Assembly: GCA_963920765.1 (NCBI GenBank)
Contig: OY987243.1
Location: forward strand, 29,449,060 to 29,513,059
Direction: 5' to 3'
DNA: 64,000 nt
Source of the DNA: Ulota crispa
Taxonomy: Eukaryota; Streptophyta; Bryopsida; Orthotrichales; Orthotrichaceae
The notes beneath the pieces were generated by a model. That model had not been told where the DNA came from and did not search any database. It saw only the letters and a list, made by a program, of their open reading frames with translations. Numbering within the stretch: position 1 is the stretch's first letter; the number at the start of each line of letters is the position of its first letter. This document shows, piece by piece, positions 26,201 through 37,909 of the stretch. The position numbers were made by a program, and so were the translations under genes.

Positions 26201-28437
26201 CAATGATGGCCCAGCTGCACCCATAGATGGCTTGCTTGCATTCTCATTTCCAGATCCTACAACCAAAAAGTAAAGATCAGTGACTATCTCATCAAGTGCA
26301 ACAATTCTGCATAAATCCGAAAAGTCAAATGAAGCAAAACACCAAAAGCAAACATGGCATCAGATAGCTCGAGTTTTTCCAAATACGTATATGATACGCA
26401 ACTTTGTAGGTTAAAATAGGATTAGGAACTACAGTTTTTGTTCATAACTGATAAGTTACAACTTACCAGATCTAGCTGCTTGTTCTAGCTGCGCTTTGGC
26501 ACGAATAGCAGCGCCATCGTATTCGTCTTCATCTTCTTCATCATTTTCATGATACTCATCCTCGGCATCGACATCCGAGTCACCTTCCTCACCTGAGTAG
26601 TCCACCCTTCCAGATTCCGGTGAGCTTGCTTGTATTTGTTCAGTCTGGTCCACATCACCACTGTCTGACCTGCCCAAGGTAGGAATTCCTGAGCTAGCAA
26701 GCACTCTCAAGTCTTCTGCAACATCTTTGGGTAACTCTTTCTTAACAACAACAAGGGAGTTTAATTCATCTTTTTCACCTCCTTCTGAATTATGTTCCCT
26801 AGTCACCCCAAGAATCCTCTCTTCCTCCTGCACATCATCACCCTCCTGTGAATCGTCGTAGATTTTGTACTTCGATCCTGTCGCAGGAGAATTGACAATA
26901 AATTCCTCCTCATCATCGTTGAACGCTGAAGTAGACTCTTGAACTGTACTCTCTAACGCAGAGGCTGGATCTCTCAATGAAACCCCAGCCTCTAGCTCCT
27001 CCAGTCTTCCACCAAAGACAGTGTTCTCCAGTTCCTCCGAAGCCGAGTCCGTGCCTCCATCGTCTGCCTCCTCAAATTCATCCTCTACGTCTGCATCATC
27101 CTCTTCTGCAAACCATCCACAACGCAATCCCTCATCAGCCAATCACATGAAGCCCTTAGCTTCTTAAACGCCCAAGGCAAATGGTTATAAAAAAGGGAAA
27201 ATTTCATGGATACCCCTGAAGTTTGCAATATTTGCATAGATACCCTTGCTTTTTCAGAAATCACACAAATACCCTTAGACCATAGTTTTTAGGCATTTCC
27301 TTGTTGTGTTTATACTTTCTTCATGACCAATATTGAAAAAGGAATGTAATGAAACAAAACAAAAAAGCAACATGCGCACAAAAAGTGGCATGCACAACAA
27401 CGCCTAAATTTTTTGGTCCAAGGATATTTGTGTAATTTCTGAAAAAGCAGGGGTATCTATGTAAATATTGCAAACTTCAGGGGTATCCATGAAATTTTCC
27501 CTATAAAAAATCATGAAATCCAGTTTGGGCCTTTTGATCCATCAGGGGTTGATCTCAAATACCGAGAACAATCTATTATATTAATTGCAAAGTGTCACGA
27601 CCCTCTGTCACAGAATCAGTCACGTTTTCATCTAATTATTTCATCCAGTTATTTTCATCGCTCCCATGTCTTTACTTAGTGACTGCAACCCTAATTGCAC
27701 TTGAACATAATCTTGATAGTAGCAATGGATAAGGAGTTACTATTTGTGTTGATCAAATGATTTGTGTTGAAATCAGATAGTTATAATTTGTATGCATCAA
27801 GTTTTGCTTAAATATAATCATCATTTTCATCATATTTGTGTTACCGTTGCATTGCAACGGGCTCCTTTCTAGTATCCATGTAAGTATCGTCTTTACCATG
27901 ATCTTCATCGCTCCTCACAAGCATTCTCCCTTGCACGAATGATGCTCCAGTATAGTCTAACTCATCTTCCGTATTGCTGGCGTTGGAGGAATACTCCGAC
28001 CTGTTACCACCAGTTTCCTCCTCGTTCTCATCATCCTCATCATATTCATCATACGCGTTTCCTTCTCGTTCCCTTCCCGGTAAACCCTCGACATCGCCAG
28101 CTTCATAATGGGACCGAGCATCAACAGAACCTACAGGACTCGAAGGTTCAAAGCTCGTGATTGAAGAAGCCGCCATCCTTTCCAAAGCACTGTCAAAGCT
28201 GTCCGCACTGCCAACACTTTCTGCATCATCTCGCTCATCCTTCTCACTCGGTGTCCGCACCCTAATTGGTGTGAGCCCTGTCATATGTGGCTCTGTCATA
28301 TGTGGCTCTTCTAGCCTGGAGCTTTTCGCCGCTCCCGGAACTTCAACCTCCGGGGAGCTGCTACTCGCCACCTCAGCCTTCACATCACGGTTCCTGCCCA
28401 GGCTACTGAACTTGCGAAGGGCGTCCATCTTTATCAA
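23259..28437 (-). CDS. TOC159: TOC159-family chloroplast import receptor GTPase, six exons
   Basis: Outer-envelope receptor of the TOC translocon that binds preprotein transit peptides. Exons on the minus strand: 28437-27897, 27105-26467, 26256-25682, 25345-24633, 24398-24117 and 24021-23259. All introns are GT-AG (e.g. donors GTAAAG, GTAAGT; acceptors TTTGCAG, TTGCAG) and every junction keeps frame, giving 1170 residues. Domains: an acidic A-domain over about residues 1-460 (DEEDEDEYDG, EYDEDDENEEE); an AIG1/septin-like G-domain with P-loop GKTGVGKS at 543-550, DTPG at 590-593 and LTHAGSAPPDG; an acidic patch; then an M-domain from FDSDTPTHRYRYLE through HGWDHDAGYEG and LGLSVMDWHGDLAIGG to the end. 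The start could be M1 or M4 (MDALRKF at 28428). TOC159, TOC132 and TOC120 share this layout, so the symbol is family-level. No break seen. Confidence 0.93.
27194..27502. mobile_element. MITE in intron 1 of the TOC159-family gene
   Basis: About 309 bp with near-perfect terminal inverted repeats of about 90-100 bp (agggaaaatttcatggatac at the left end, its complement at the right). Directly flanked by ataaaaa(a) at 27187-27194 and 27503-27510, a 7-8 bp target duplication depending on how one shared A is counted. Long TIRs and this duplication size suggest a Mutator- or hAT-type non-autonomous element. It sits wholly inside the 791-bp first intron, clear of both splice sites. Confidence 0.8.
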
Positions 28438-29788
28438 TCAACTGTGACTTGCCCCTTAATATCGCATCCTCAACATAGCAATTCCTGGTAACAGCAACAC
28501 ATGATTTATAACCTAGCTCAGATGGTTTGAAGGTGACAAAATATCAATGAAAACTTGGACACGATGTACACAAGCGTTGTAGTATACCCTCTGCAGCAAA
28601 ACCTAATCAACGAGTTTGAAACTACAACACACGGCTAAGAAAGCAACAGATGATTGCAATGTACTAAAGAGGAGTTCAACTCACCGTCTCTACTCAAAAC
28701 GGCTGGGAAATTTTATGAAGCGCTTCCTCAATTCTTCGAAGTATTGTCGCCCTCGGAAGCACCGACCGTAGTGACTTATTCACCCGCTCATTGCCTGCAC
28801 GACAACCACGTCTCAATCCTGTTCTCTAATCCACCAACATCCACTAATCCTTCCTACGAAATGGATCATCCATACTCACACCAATACAATTTCAAGCATT
28901 CCAACCCAGACAAAATATTAAAAAAAATCGAAACATACTTCTAGAGTCTCAAATTTCTCGTGTAATCCGCCGCCACAGGAACAGGAAACAGACTATGAAT
29001 AATACAAAGGGAGGCCTGTCGTGAACCTCCAAAACCCCGGCTTCGAACCTCAAAATTCAGACCCCGCCCAAACCCATCGCACCCCGCCCAAAATCACCTC
29101 ACCCCGCCCAAAATCATCGCACCCCGCCCAAAATCATCACACCCCCGCCCAAATAATTCAAACCTGCAACAAGTCGACATCATTGGCGTTCGTTCACTTA
29201 CCCGCCCAACGACAACCTAAACCCAAAGCCCTGTCTCGACTGACACCGGAAGTTGCCACCGCCATTGGCAGCAATCACGACAAAACTCACGAAACTAACT
29301 GAACACAGCAGCGTGGAAAGGTGAAGAGACAATGACGTACATTTCCAACTTTCTGCGGAGAGTTCGAATTGGAGTGGCGATGGCGCTGTTGACTATTGTG
29401 ACTATTGAGTCGCCAATGCATTGTGGGCAATGGATTCCTGAGCAGGCAGCGAGACGAGACAAAGTGAGCACCGGGATGGGATGGTGCGACTCCGCCGGGT
29501 GGGGTCGCAAAGTTGCAAAAGCACGAGAGATAGTTTGTTGTCCGTGATTTGGAGTTCGGGTTTCATTGGCTAGCGCGCGTGCGTGACGACCGTGATGACC
29601 GTGACGGACGCCGGAGTCCGGACGGGGTTGAACGGAGGGTTTCGTAACTTCAGTTACGCTTGGTAAGAGCGGAAAGAATGCTTACCTTATCTGAGAGTGC
29701 GAGTTTGTCTTTGTCTTTATCATTTTCCCCCTTGGATTTCGCTTTTTCACGTCCTCACTACATTAAATAGCGCCTCCAGGTTGCCGTG
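28438..29788 (-). promoter_or_regulatory. upstream region of the TOC159-family gene
   Basis: GC-richer sequence, without a convincing coding region, between the start of the TOC159-family gene and a MITE. It probably holds the promoter and leader. On the minus strand an acceptor-like gtcacag lies about 20 bases before the first ATG, so a leader intron is possible. It contains a 20-bp tandem array at 29061-29160. A promoter for a plus-strand transcript cannot be excluded. Confidence 0.4.
29061..29160. repeat. five 20-bp GC-rich tandem units
   Basis: Five consecutive 20-bp units, nearly accccgcccaaaatcatcgc, in register. On the minus strand, which is the direction of the TOC159-family gene, each unit reads GGGCGGGGT, like a GC box. 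It lies 620-720 bp upstream of that gene's ATG. Confidence 0.85.
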
Positions 29789-29937
29789 AGGTAAGACCAC
29801 CCATTCCCTACCCTTTAACAACCTGTCCCCAATTCCAACTTTATGTACCCAAAGAGTACATTGTAGGATTGGAATGTACACAATAAGTACATTAAGGGTC
29901 AAAATTGGAGATTGGTCGGGAATGGGTGGTCTTACCT
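29789..29937. mobile_element. AGGTA-ended MITE, 149 bp
   Basis: Ends aggtaagaccacccattccc..gggaatgggtggtcttacct. Right flank TA, left flank TG, so the duplication has mutated. Confidence 0.65.
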
Positions 29938-30156
29938 TAGAGCATTTCCATCTGCCTGGGCTCTTTCAAAGTTTTTCATATGTTTTGGTCGGCCCTCAAG
30001 CCCTTAGATCTCCACTCATGCTCTTCAAAAAGGTGGCATTGCACTCCAGCCCTTGCTAAACACAGTAGGACCAAGTGTCTTGAGAGGGTTTGGAGAGTGG
30101 CCGCAACACTTTTCATCCACTTTGAACGTGTTGAGTCACCGGTGGAAATGCTCTTA
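29937..30156. mobile_element. AGAGCATCTCC-ended MITE, copy 1
   Basis: Ends ttagagcatttccatc..ggtggaaatgctctta. Directly abuts the AGGTA-ended MITE. Confidence 0.6.
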
Positions 30157-30772
30157 ACAATTAGGTTGCTTTAGGGCTTCTCTAGCCTTGCACTAGCAAG
30201 GTCTCACACATGCCAAGCACATATGAGAAATGCTTAGGCCCCTCAAAATTCTCCCATGGCACTTCATCCTAGTGAGTCAAAGCAATAATCCATCAAAACA
30301 CTATTCATCCTAAGTTTAGTGAGCTTTATCCTATATTCCCTTTGGTGCATGGTCAAATGACTATTTATGGGGCACTCTTGGAGTGTAAGGGCCATGTTTG
30401 AAGTGCATGACTAGAGAGCAAGAATTTTGAGGGCTCCTCAAAAATAAATGTAATCTCTTGGAGTGTCAAGTTTGAAGTGCAAGGCTAAAGACGCTTTTAC
30501 CTTAGAAAGTTACCTCATGACTCATTGTATGGCCACTTTGATGTAATAACAATCTTCTAGATATTAGGGTTTCACATGGTTTACACCCTAGATTAAACTA
30601 GTTTGTTTGTTAGCATTATTGTTGTTGACAAGTCCTTATAAAAGTTTATTTAATGCAATAAAGAAAATTGGAAATTACTATAGTATCAACTAGTTGGTAA
30701 ACCTATTTACCTAAGTTAAATGAGTAATGGTGACTTCATTTAGCATGGGTTAAGATTTATATTAAAAAAATC

Positions 30773-31012
30773 CATTTAGCACCATTTAGCATAGGTTAAT
30801 CCATTTTGCAACCATGTAGCATAGGTTAATCCATTTAGCATCCATTTAGCATCCATTTAGCATCCATTTAGCGTCCATTTAGCATCCATTCATCATCCAT
30901 TTAGCATCTATTCATCATCCATTTAGCATCCATTTAGCATCCATTCATCATCCATTTAGCATCCATTTAGCATCCATTCATCAACCATTTATCATCCATT
31001 TATTATAGGTTG
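30773..31012. repeat. minisatellite of ATCCATTTAGC units
   Basis: Imperfect 11-12 bp units (atccatttagc, atccattcatc) in long runs. A second, looser stretch is at 31255-31405. Confidence 0.8.
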
Positions 31013-31611
31013 AGATTATTTTTTTTAAACTCCATTTACAACTTTTGCACTTTTACTTTTGTCCAAACTTGTACTCTACTCTATGTTTAATTTCTTTACT
31101 TTGGTTAAATTCTATATCTACTCTATATTTGGATTCATTAAACCAACACACACACATGCACACACACAACCAATTAATTTCCATAATATAGACAAGTTTG
31201 TAAACCTATTTAGTAAAGCTAAATGAGTTTACAAACTTGTATAAAAAATATTCATTTAACATCCACTTAGCATCCATTTAGCATCCATTTAGCATAGACC
31301 TCTTTAGCATCCATTTAGCATAAACCTCTTTAGCATCCATTAAGCGTAGATAAATCCATTTAGCATTCACATAGCATCCATTTAGCATACATTTAGCATC
31401 CTTTTGCACTTTTAATTTTGTCTAAACGTGTACATTATTCTATGTTTAAAGTTTTTCACTTTGGTTAAACTCTTGCTCTACTCTAATTTTAGGTGGAAAA
31501 CAAGTTAAAAATGGATTTATCAAACCAACACACACATGCACACACATAATTCTTTTGTATGATTAGATAAGTATTTATACAATTTTTTTTGAAAATTATC
31601 GTAGTATTAAC

Positions 31612-32342
31612 AAGTGATTGCAAGAAACACTTGTACTATTTTTTGTCCCCTTCACCTCCTACATGTGCTTTTTGGCTTGTAACTTTTGCGCAGCAAGTTC
31701 TTTTGAGTTGAAATTTCAGAGGAAGGTACATGTCATAGTCACAAACCTTCCATAATTTTTGCAATTTTTAAAAAAAATTATTTTACTATTTTTGAACAGC
31801 CCCTAAATAGGTGTTTACCTTGGCCATTTTGGGGGTTCTTAGTACTATTTTGGGTCCAAAAAAGCTTTTCTAGGGCTATAATCAAGGATGTTGTTTATGT
31901 AGCATGATTACATGCATTTGTACAAGGGTTTTGCAAAACTATAAATCCCATGGCATCTACATTGTTTCAAAGTGAACATCCTATCTCCCTTCATTGGCAA
32001 AATACAAAGAAATTCCTCAGCAAAGCAATTGTACCATGTGAATGTGTTTAATGGGTTCTCAAATGGCCAGTTTTTATTTTTTTTTATTGAATTATTTTAC
32101 TATTTTCTAAAAAGCAAGAAAAAAATTGGCATTTTGTTGGTGATTTTGTTTTGTGCATAACTTTTAGAATAAATTTTTTCTAGGTCTAAATTTTCATAAG
32201 TATGCTATTTTAAGTGCATCACAAATTTTCCATATTCTATTTTATTTTTTTAAAATTATTCCAAAAGCTTATAGTACTACATAGTACTACCAATTTTAAG
32301 GGTGTTTGAGACAAAACTGTGAAGTGTTTCTTGCAACTACCC
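31612..32342. mobile_element. 730-bp TIR element, family J, copy 2
   Basis: 731 bp, matching copy 1 along its length. 4-bp duplication TAAC (31608-31611, 32343-32346). The first two left bases are AA rather than GG. Confidence 0.85.
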
Positions 32343-32989
32343 TAACGAGTTTGTGAACCCATTTTGCTCTTGCAAAATGAGTTTACAAACTCGTGCCATT
32401 TATAACTCTTGCAATTTTACTTTTGTCCAAACTTGTACTCTACTCTATTTTTAAATTTTTCTACTTAGGTCAAACTGGTGCTCAACTCTTACTTTTAGGT
32501 GGAAAGTGAATTAAACATGAATTCATCAAATTGACACACACGCACACACATGCACATACGCACACAATTTTTTTGTATATATAGATAAGTATTTGTTATC
32601 ATAGTATTAATAAGTATTTGTATAGTGTAGAATGCCAAGAAATTAGTTTGGAGCAACATAAATGCATTATTAATGATAGCCCTTTCCCAAAATTAAGGTG
32701 CCCAAGCCCAAGGGCGGATCCCAAAGATAGAGCGCACCTTATTTATGAAAATACCATCAAGGAGGTGTTGCGTATGGCCTCTTGTTAAGAGTATTTTGTA
32801 AGGTATTGATTGAGGTGGTTTTTTTGCAAAGAAGCTTTATATAGAAATCAAGCAAACGGGTTTTTAGAAGGACTTAATTCCTTATGAAAATATAGTTATG
32901 TTATAATTAAGATTTAGTGAGTTTCAAACTTGACATTATTAATGCATGCAAATGGGGGGACTTTTGTGTACATATGCCATTTTTGTTCC

Positions 32990-33762
32990 TTAACCCCTGA
33001 GCGCCCAGGCCGTGGCCACCAAAATCAGGATTTTTGGAAACCGATAACTTTGATGCATGGTATTTCGGTCAATCAGATGATCCACAAAAAATGATCATTG
33101 AAAATAGTGGAACACCTACTTAGAAAATGGCTTGCAAATTCTGAGAACAATTCACCGCGAGAGATGGGAGATTATAACATGTGATCAAACAACATGTGAT
33201 GACAAAATTTCATTTTTTGGTAGGTAGTTGCTATTTGATGATTTTTACAAAATTCTATGAGCCTCGGATTCATCTCAAATTTTGTGAGCAGCAAGATCAG
33301 ATGTGAATGCACACACTTGTAAATCATTGAAGATTGCACTTCTTTTTATGTCAAGTTTTAGTGTTTCAAATTGCTAATGCATGGAAAACAATGACCAGCG
33401 CAATCGATAACAATTGCCATAATAAGGGTTTAGAACATGCTTGAACCCTTGCCAATAACTTTCCCGCTACCACAAAACTTACACAAGGAAGCTTGCATTG
33501 GATATTGATTGGTTACAGCATGTAAAATATTGCTTGCTAAACCGCCCCCGTTGCCCCGTATGGTGTTTCACCAAATCAAATCCCCTGCAGCGCTTATACA
33601 ACAATTTGGCTTTCCTCGCCATTACCCCATTGACATGAATAACTTGAATGCCTTCATAATTGTAGTTTATAGCAAGACCAAAAAGATAGATCTAGCGCCT
33701 CAAAACAAGGCTTTAAAATTTGGAGCGACCAAAATTGGGTTGCTGGAGCGCTCAGGGATTAA
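32990..33762. mobile_element. TTAA element, family F
   Basis: 773 bp. Left ttaacccctgagcgcccagg, right ctggagcgctcagggattaa. Internal sequence matches 20464-21214 in reverse orientation. The related repeat at about 41318 has the uninterrupted site (ctccttattac). The 92-codon frame at 33509-33787 crosses the element end and is not a gene. Confidence 0.8.
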
Positions 33763-34257
33763 TACTGAATACAATTATTTGTGGTAGTGCAAAAATGCCT
33801 TGTATTAAAATACAAGCTATAATCAAGAAATTTCAATTAAGAACTAGTAGATGGCCCGACTAAGTGGTTGTGAAGTGATTAGGTCTCTTTATTTATGTGG
33901 ATTCAAGCAGTTAACGTTTATACAATGTGTAGAAAGATATGCCTTGTTGAAAACCTCTGTGTACATATACATGTATATATATCAACATATATTGTTTTTA
34001 GACACTACACCTGAGTTTTTGCATTGCTACAAAGAGTTATGTAGCACACTCTTGGTCATCTTATGCTCAACAATTACAATTCACATTGCACTTGTTTTCA
34101 TTGGTCATTGTTTTGTTGTTGACTATGCTAAATTGCAAAGTCTAGAAAAGGGCTTTGTCTAATATGGGGTTCCTAGCTTGGTACATTTTGCATCTCAATT
34201 TTTCTTTTTCTTTTAGAATGTTTTGGGATAGAAGTAAATTTGGTTTTTCACAATGGT

Positions 34258-35189
34258 TTAATCCCTAAAGGTCCAATTGTCTCCCGGGGTCAGTTGAGAT
34301 TTCCATGCACCTATAGCTAATTTAGTTTCTGTGATGTTTTTATACTTTTATTGAAGGTGGGGAATTCCAAGACCTACGCAGGAATCAAATTTTTTGTCAT
34401 TCTGACATTTGACAAAGAAGTTATGCAAGAATTTTTGCTGCCCGGGGGAGGGAGGGCAATCCGGGCAGCCCAAAAACTTCTTAAAAATTTGTGTTTTCTA
34501 AAATAAAAATCTGAAATTGGTTCTATAGATTTTTTCATACATGAGAAGCTTTGAATCATTCAATTTCAATTAATGACATGAAAGTTATAAGGATTTTTTG
34601 TTTGCGGGTAGTTATGGATTCTCTACTCTAAAATAAACTTTGAAGTCCTTTATTTTCCACAATTTTCAATATTTTGGAAAAAAAAACTAAACCTATGGAA
34701 ATAGATTGTTTATCACAACATTATAACCATTGGGATTTTCATTTTTCAATTTAATAATTAAATTCTTAACAATGTACTGATTTGACTCATTCTATACTTC
34801 TTTTTACTTACTGTTTTCCCCATGTGATGTATAGTTCTAATTGATTTGAAAATTCTCCCACACATACCTAACTTGGTTTGCTACATGGAAAAAATAAACC
34901 TCAACTTTGTGTAGAGTATTTTTTTTCATATAAGTGTGGACAAAGGCTTCTAATTTTTTTTGGACAACACAAAAAAAAAACTTTTTTTTCACTTTAGATG
35001 TAAATATTTCCCTCCTCTCCACCTAGAATGACCTAATTTTTTCCCACCATTACCTCTTCTAGTCTAAGGCAAGATCTTACAATTGGATTTGCAAAACAAA
35101 CTTTATTTCCTACTTTTCTACTCATTCCCCCAAAGTGGCCGTTAATAGTGACTTTCACTGGAGAAAACTGCTTGGGCCTTTAGGGTTAA
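34258..35189. mobile_element. TTAA element, family E, with empty site at 41738
   Basis: 932 bp. Left ttaatccctaaaggtcc, right cttgggcctttagggttaa. The related repeat reads cacaatggtttaaggcc at 41729-41745 with one TTAA where this element sits, which directly shows the TTAA duplication. Confidence 0.85.
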
Positions 35190-35281
35190 GGCTTTTTTTT
35201 TGTCTTTTTCTCTTGTTTTTCATTGAGAAAACCTATACTTGTTAGGGACATTACTTCTAGAACCTTTTAGCTCCTTTTGCT

Positions 35282-36209
35282 TTAACCCCTAAAGGCCCAA
35301 GCTCTTTTTTTGTGAAAGTCATTGAAAACTGCCACTTTTGGGGGAATGAGTAGAAAATTAGAAAAATAATTAAAAAAGAATCCAACCCTAGGATCTTGCT
35401 CTAGACTACAAGAGGTACTTAAGGGAAAACTATCAGCTCATTCTAGATGTAGAGAAGTGAGATAGTGACATTTGAAGTGAAAAAAAAGTTTTTTCCTTGC
35501 TGCTCAAAAAAATTAGAAGCCTTTGACCTCTTGTATATCAAAAAAATTACTCCAAGCAAAGTTGAGTTTTATTTTTTCCATGTAGAAGACCAAGTCAGGT
35601 AAGTGTGGGAGAATTTTCAAAAGAAATGGAGTTGTGAATCATATTTGTAAAATCTTGCAATGTTGTAAGGCCATGGAATTTGCAAGCAAAATTGGAAGAT
35701 TTATGTAAAATTCAAAAATGTGAATTACTTTGATCTAAATGGTGAAAATCAATGAATCTCAATCTACTACAACTTGGAAAAAAATAAAAAAGTCAAAACA
35801 AAATAAAATCACCACATTTTACAAGGGGCAAAAGGAATGGAGGTTTGGGAGTCCCATACCTATCTGCAAACCAAAACTTCTCACTCATCAATCAAAATTG
35901 AATGGTTCAAAATTTCCCACATATATGAAAATATAAAGAACCAACTTCAACTTTTTATTTTAAAAAATAGCAATACTTAAAGAATTTTTTTGGCTGCCTA
36001 GGTTGCTTGCCCTCCTCCGTTTTTGAGAAATTCATGCATAACTTCTTCAATAAATGTCAAAATGAAGAAAGAATTAGATGTGCACGTACCTCTTTGAATT
36101 CCCCACCATCATCAAAAGTTTGAAAAAATTTATAAAATTGGTTTAGCCATAAGTACATGCCCAAGGTCCATTTGTCCCCCAAAAGGACAGTTGGGTCTTT
36201 AGAGGTTAA
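35282..36209. mobile_element. TTAA element, family E, inside the left TIR of the HD2 element
   Basis: 928 bp including TTAA at each end. Left taacccctaaaggcccaagc, right gggtctttagaggttaa. The unbroken right TIR at 37969-37972 has one TTAA at the matching place, so this insertion came after the HD2 element. It is in opposite orientation to the copy at 34258-35189. Confidence 0.85.
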
Positions 36210-36986
36210 TCTTTTACTTTGACTTTAAAGTCTCTTTTACTTAGGTTTCTTTTACTTTAAACTTTATTTTCATTAAGAGATACTTGTTCTAGTTTTGGTG
36301 AGCAGAGTTTTATTTTTATTTTTGCGCGGGTAGAGCGACCGGCACCCCAAAATGCAAACAGATAAGGAAAATTTGGCTAAACATGGAAATAATGAATGAT
36401 AAGCAAAAGTTCATTCAAACAACTACGTACTAATATAAGCTACTTTCATCCAAAAGCTGGCAAGCTAGGTTCTTGCTCCAAGAAGGATTTGGCTATTTCA
36501 CCCAATTTTTCACCCAAAGTGCTTAGTGTATTGGTAGCCAGTGGCCTTTTGAGGTAAGGTTTTGATGAAAATTTGCTAAGAAATTAAACGTTGTTGGTGA
36601 CAATGTTTTTTTTTGGCAATTTGGTGCTCAATTGCACCCAAAAAAGTTTTGACTTAAAAAATGTGCCAAAAATCTTGGATGAAATTGCCAAAAAAGCTTT
36701 AAAAAAAAAAAAATCTTGAAGAAAATGGCCAAATTATGGATGAAAACCAAATTATAGACATATAATATGTGCTAATGTGATATTTTCTACCCATTACGTG
36801 GATGAATGTTTAAATTTGGAGCACCACTAGAACATTTTAAATGACCACTTTGACACTTCTTAAAAAATGAAAAAAAACACCCTAGTTGGTGAGGCATCTC
36901 TTGGCTTTTTTCTCAAAGGATTTCACTCTCTACTCCAGATCTTTTCTTCCCAGCCTTTAATTCTGGAGTCTTCAGTTCTTCTTCAT

Positions 36987-37802
36987 CTAATTCGTCCGAC
37001 CCATCCTATCATCTTCCTTGTTGTCTTCATCTTCGTCCTTGTCCTCGTCCATGTCCTTCTCGGAATCGTCGCCCGCATCAGATTTGTCATCAGATTCGGA
37101 GGCTAAATCACTCAAAAACGGATGTCCCATACCCTCATCATCATCTGTTTCACCTTCCTTGTCAGAATCCTCCTCTTCAACTTCTTGCTTCTTTAAATTC
37201 GTCTTCTCCGCGGCTTTAGTAATGGCATTTGCAATAGTATGAGCAGCCTTTTCTATTACCTTTGCTAAAGACTTTGCACCTTTAGAGGGTTTTCCTGCTA
37301 CGGCCCCGTTAGTTACAATCGAAACTGCATCTGGGACAGGTGCATCTTTCTCTTCTTCTTCCTCCTCTTTGTCGTCCTCGTTCTCTTCGTCGTCCTCGTT
37401 CTCTTCGTCCTTTTCGAACTCGTACTCTTCATCCTCTTCGAACTCGTACTCTTCATCCTCTTCGAACTCGTACTCTTCGTCATACTCATCATTATCTTCG
37501 GGAGCCTCTGTTCGGTATCCACTAATGTAAATACTAGAGGATTTGCTATTGTGAGAAATCGTGAAGTCTCTGTCAAAAACAAGATCAAGTTGCATCTGGT
37601 CGCACTTGTCCTCTGACAGCGTTCCCAGGACGATCTCCTCCTTAGAGTCCACGCTCACCTTCAAAACCACCCGTTTCGGTCCTTCGCTATTCTCCGCCTT
37701 ACTCTCTCCAAGAGCAACTTGGGTGACATGAAGGTACATTCCGTAGCCAGGAGAACACGTGGTTGGGTTGCCAGCGGACACTTCGACTCCAAAAAACTCC
37801 AT
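36987..37802 (-). CDS. HDT: HD2-type (HDT) nucleoplasmin-like protein, intronless
   Basis: Plant-specific HD2 proteins are nucleolar nucleoplasmin-fold chromatin factors linked to histone deacetylation and ribosomal gene control. This frame gives 271 residues. An N-terminal nucleoplasmin-like domain spans 1-98, starting MEFFGVEV, with H25 in GMYLHVTQ and D73 in LDLVFDRDF at the places of the conserved His and Asp. A long acidic tract follows (102-152), including three near-copies of EYEFEEDE. Then come a Lys/Ala-rich segment (170-205) and an acidic tail. I chose the ATG at 37802 because MEFFGVEV matches the family start; an in-frame ATG nine codons upstream is less likely. Family genes normally have several introns, and many have a C-terminal zinc finger; both are absent here. 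The tail ends early through a likely frameshift. The gene lies inside a TIR element, so it may be a captured copy. Confidence 0.8.
   Translation of the reverse strand: MEFFGVEVSAGNPTTCSPGYGMYLHVTQVALGESKAENSEGPKRVVLKVSVDSKEEIVLGTLSEDKCDQMQLDLVFDRDFTISHNSKSSSIYISGYRTEAPEDNDEYDEEYEFEEDEEYEFEEDEEYEFEKDEENEDDEENEDDKEEEEEEKDAPVPDAVSIVTNGAVAGKPSKGAKSLAKVIEKAAHTIANAITKAAEKTNLKKQEVEEEDSDKEGETDDDEGMGHPFLSDLASESDDKSDAGDDSEKDMDEDKDEDEDNKEDDRMGRTN
37413..37484. repeat. three 24-bp units in the HD2 acidic tract
   Basis: Three in-frame 24-bp units (plus strand begins ttcgaactcgtactcttc) encode repeated EYEFEEDE. The third unit has diverged at its end. A multiple of three preserves the reading frame. Confidence 0.85.
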
Positions 37803-37898
37803 TATGGTGAATGCTTGCAAATAAGACAAAGTTGCGCGAATGCTATAGAGAAGCTACAAGCGGAATATCAAGACTAAAGAACTCTTTAGTCTCAACTT

Positions 37899-37909
37899 CT
37901 ATATATACT
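37899..37909 (-). promoter_or_regulatory. TATA box of the HD2-type gene
   Basis: On the minus strand this reads gagtatatatag, about 97 bp upstream of the HD2 ATG and just inside the right TIR region. If used, the core promoter would travel with the element. Confidence 0.5.

Noticed and set aside
28654..28944. 96-codon plus-strand frame upstream of the TOC159-family gene
   Set aside because: No domain, no homologue recognised, and it sits in the likely promoter or leader.
37018..37525. Ser- and Arg/Leu-rich frames on the plus strand over the HD2 gene
   Set aside because: They are the complement of Glu/Asp repeats in the real frame.
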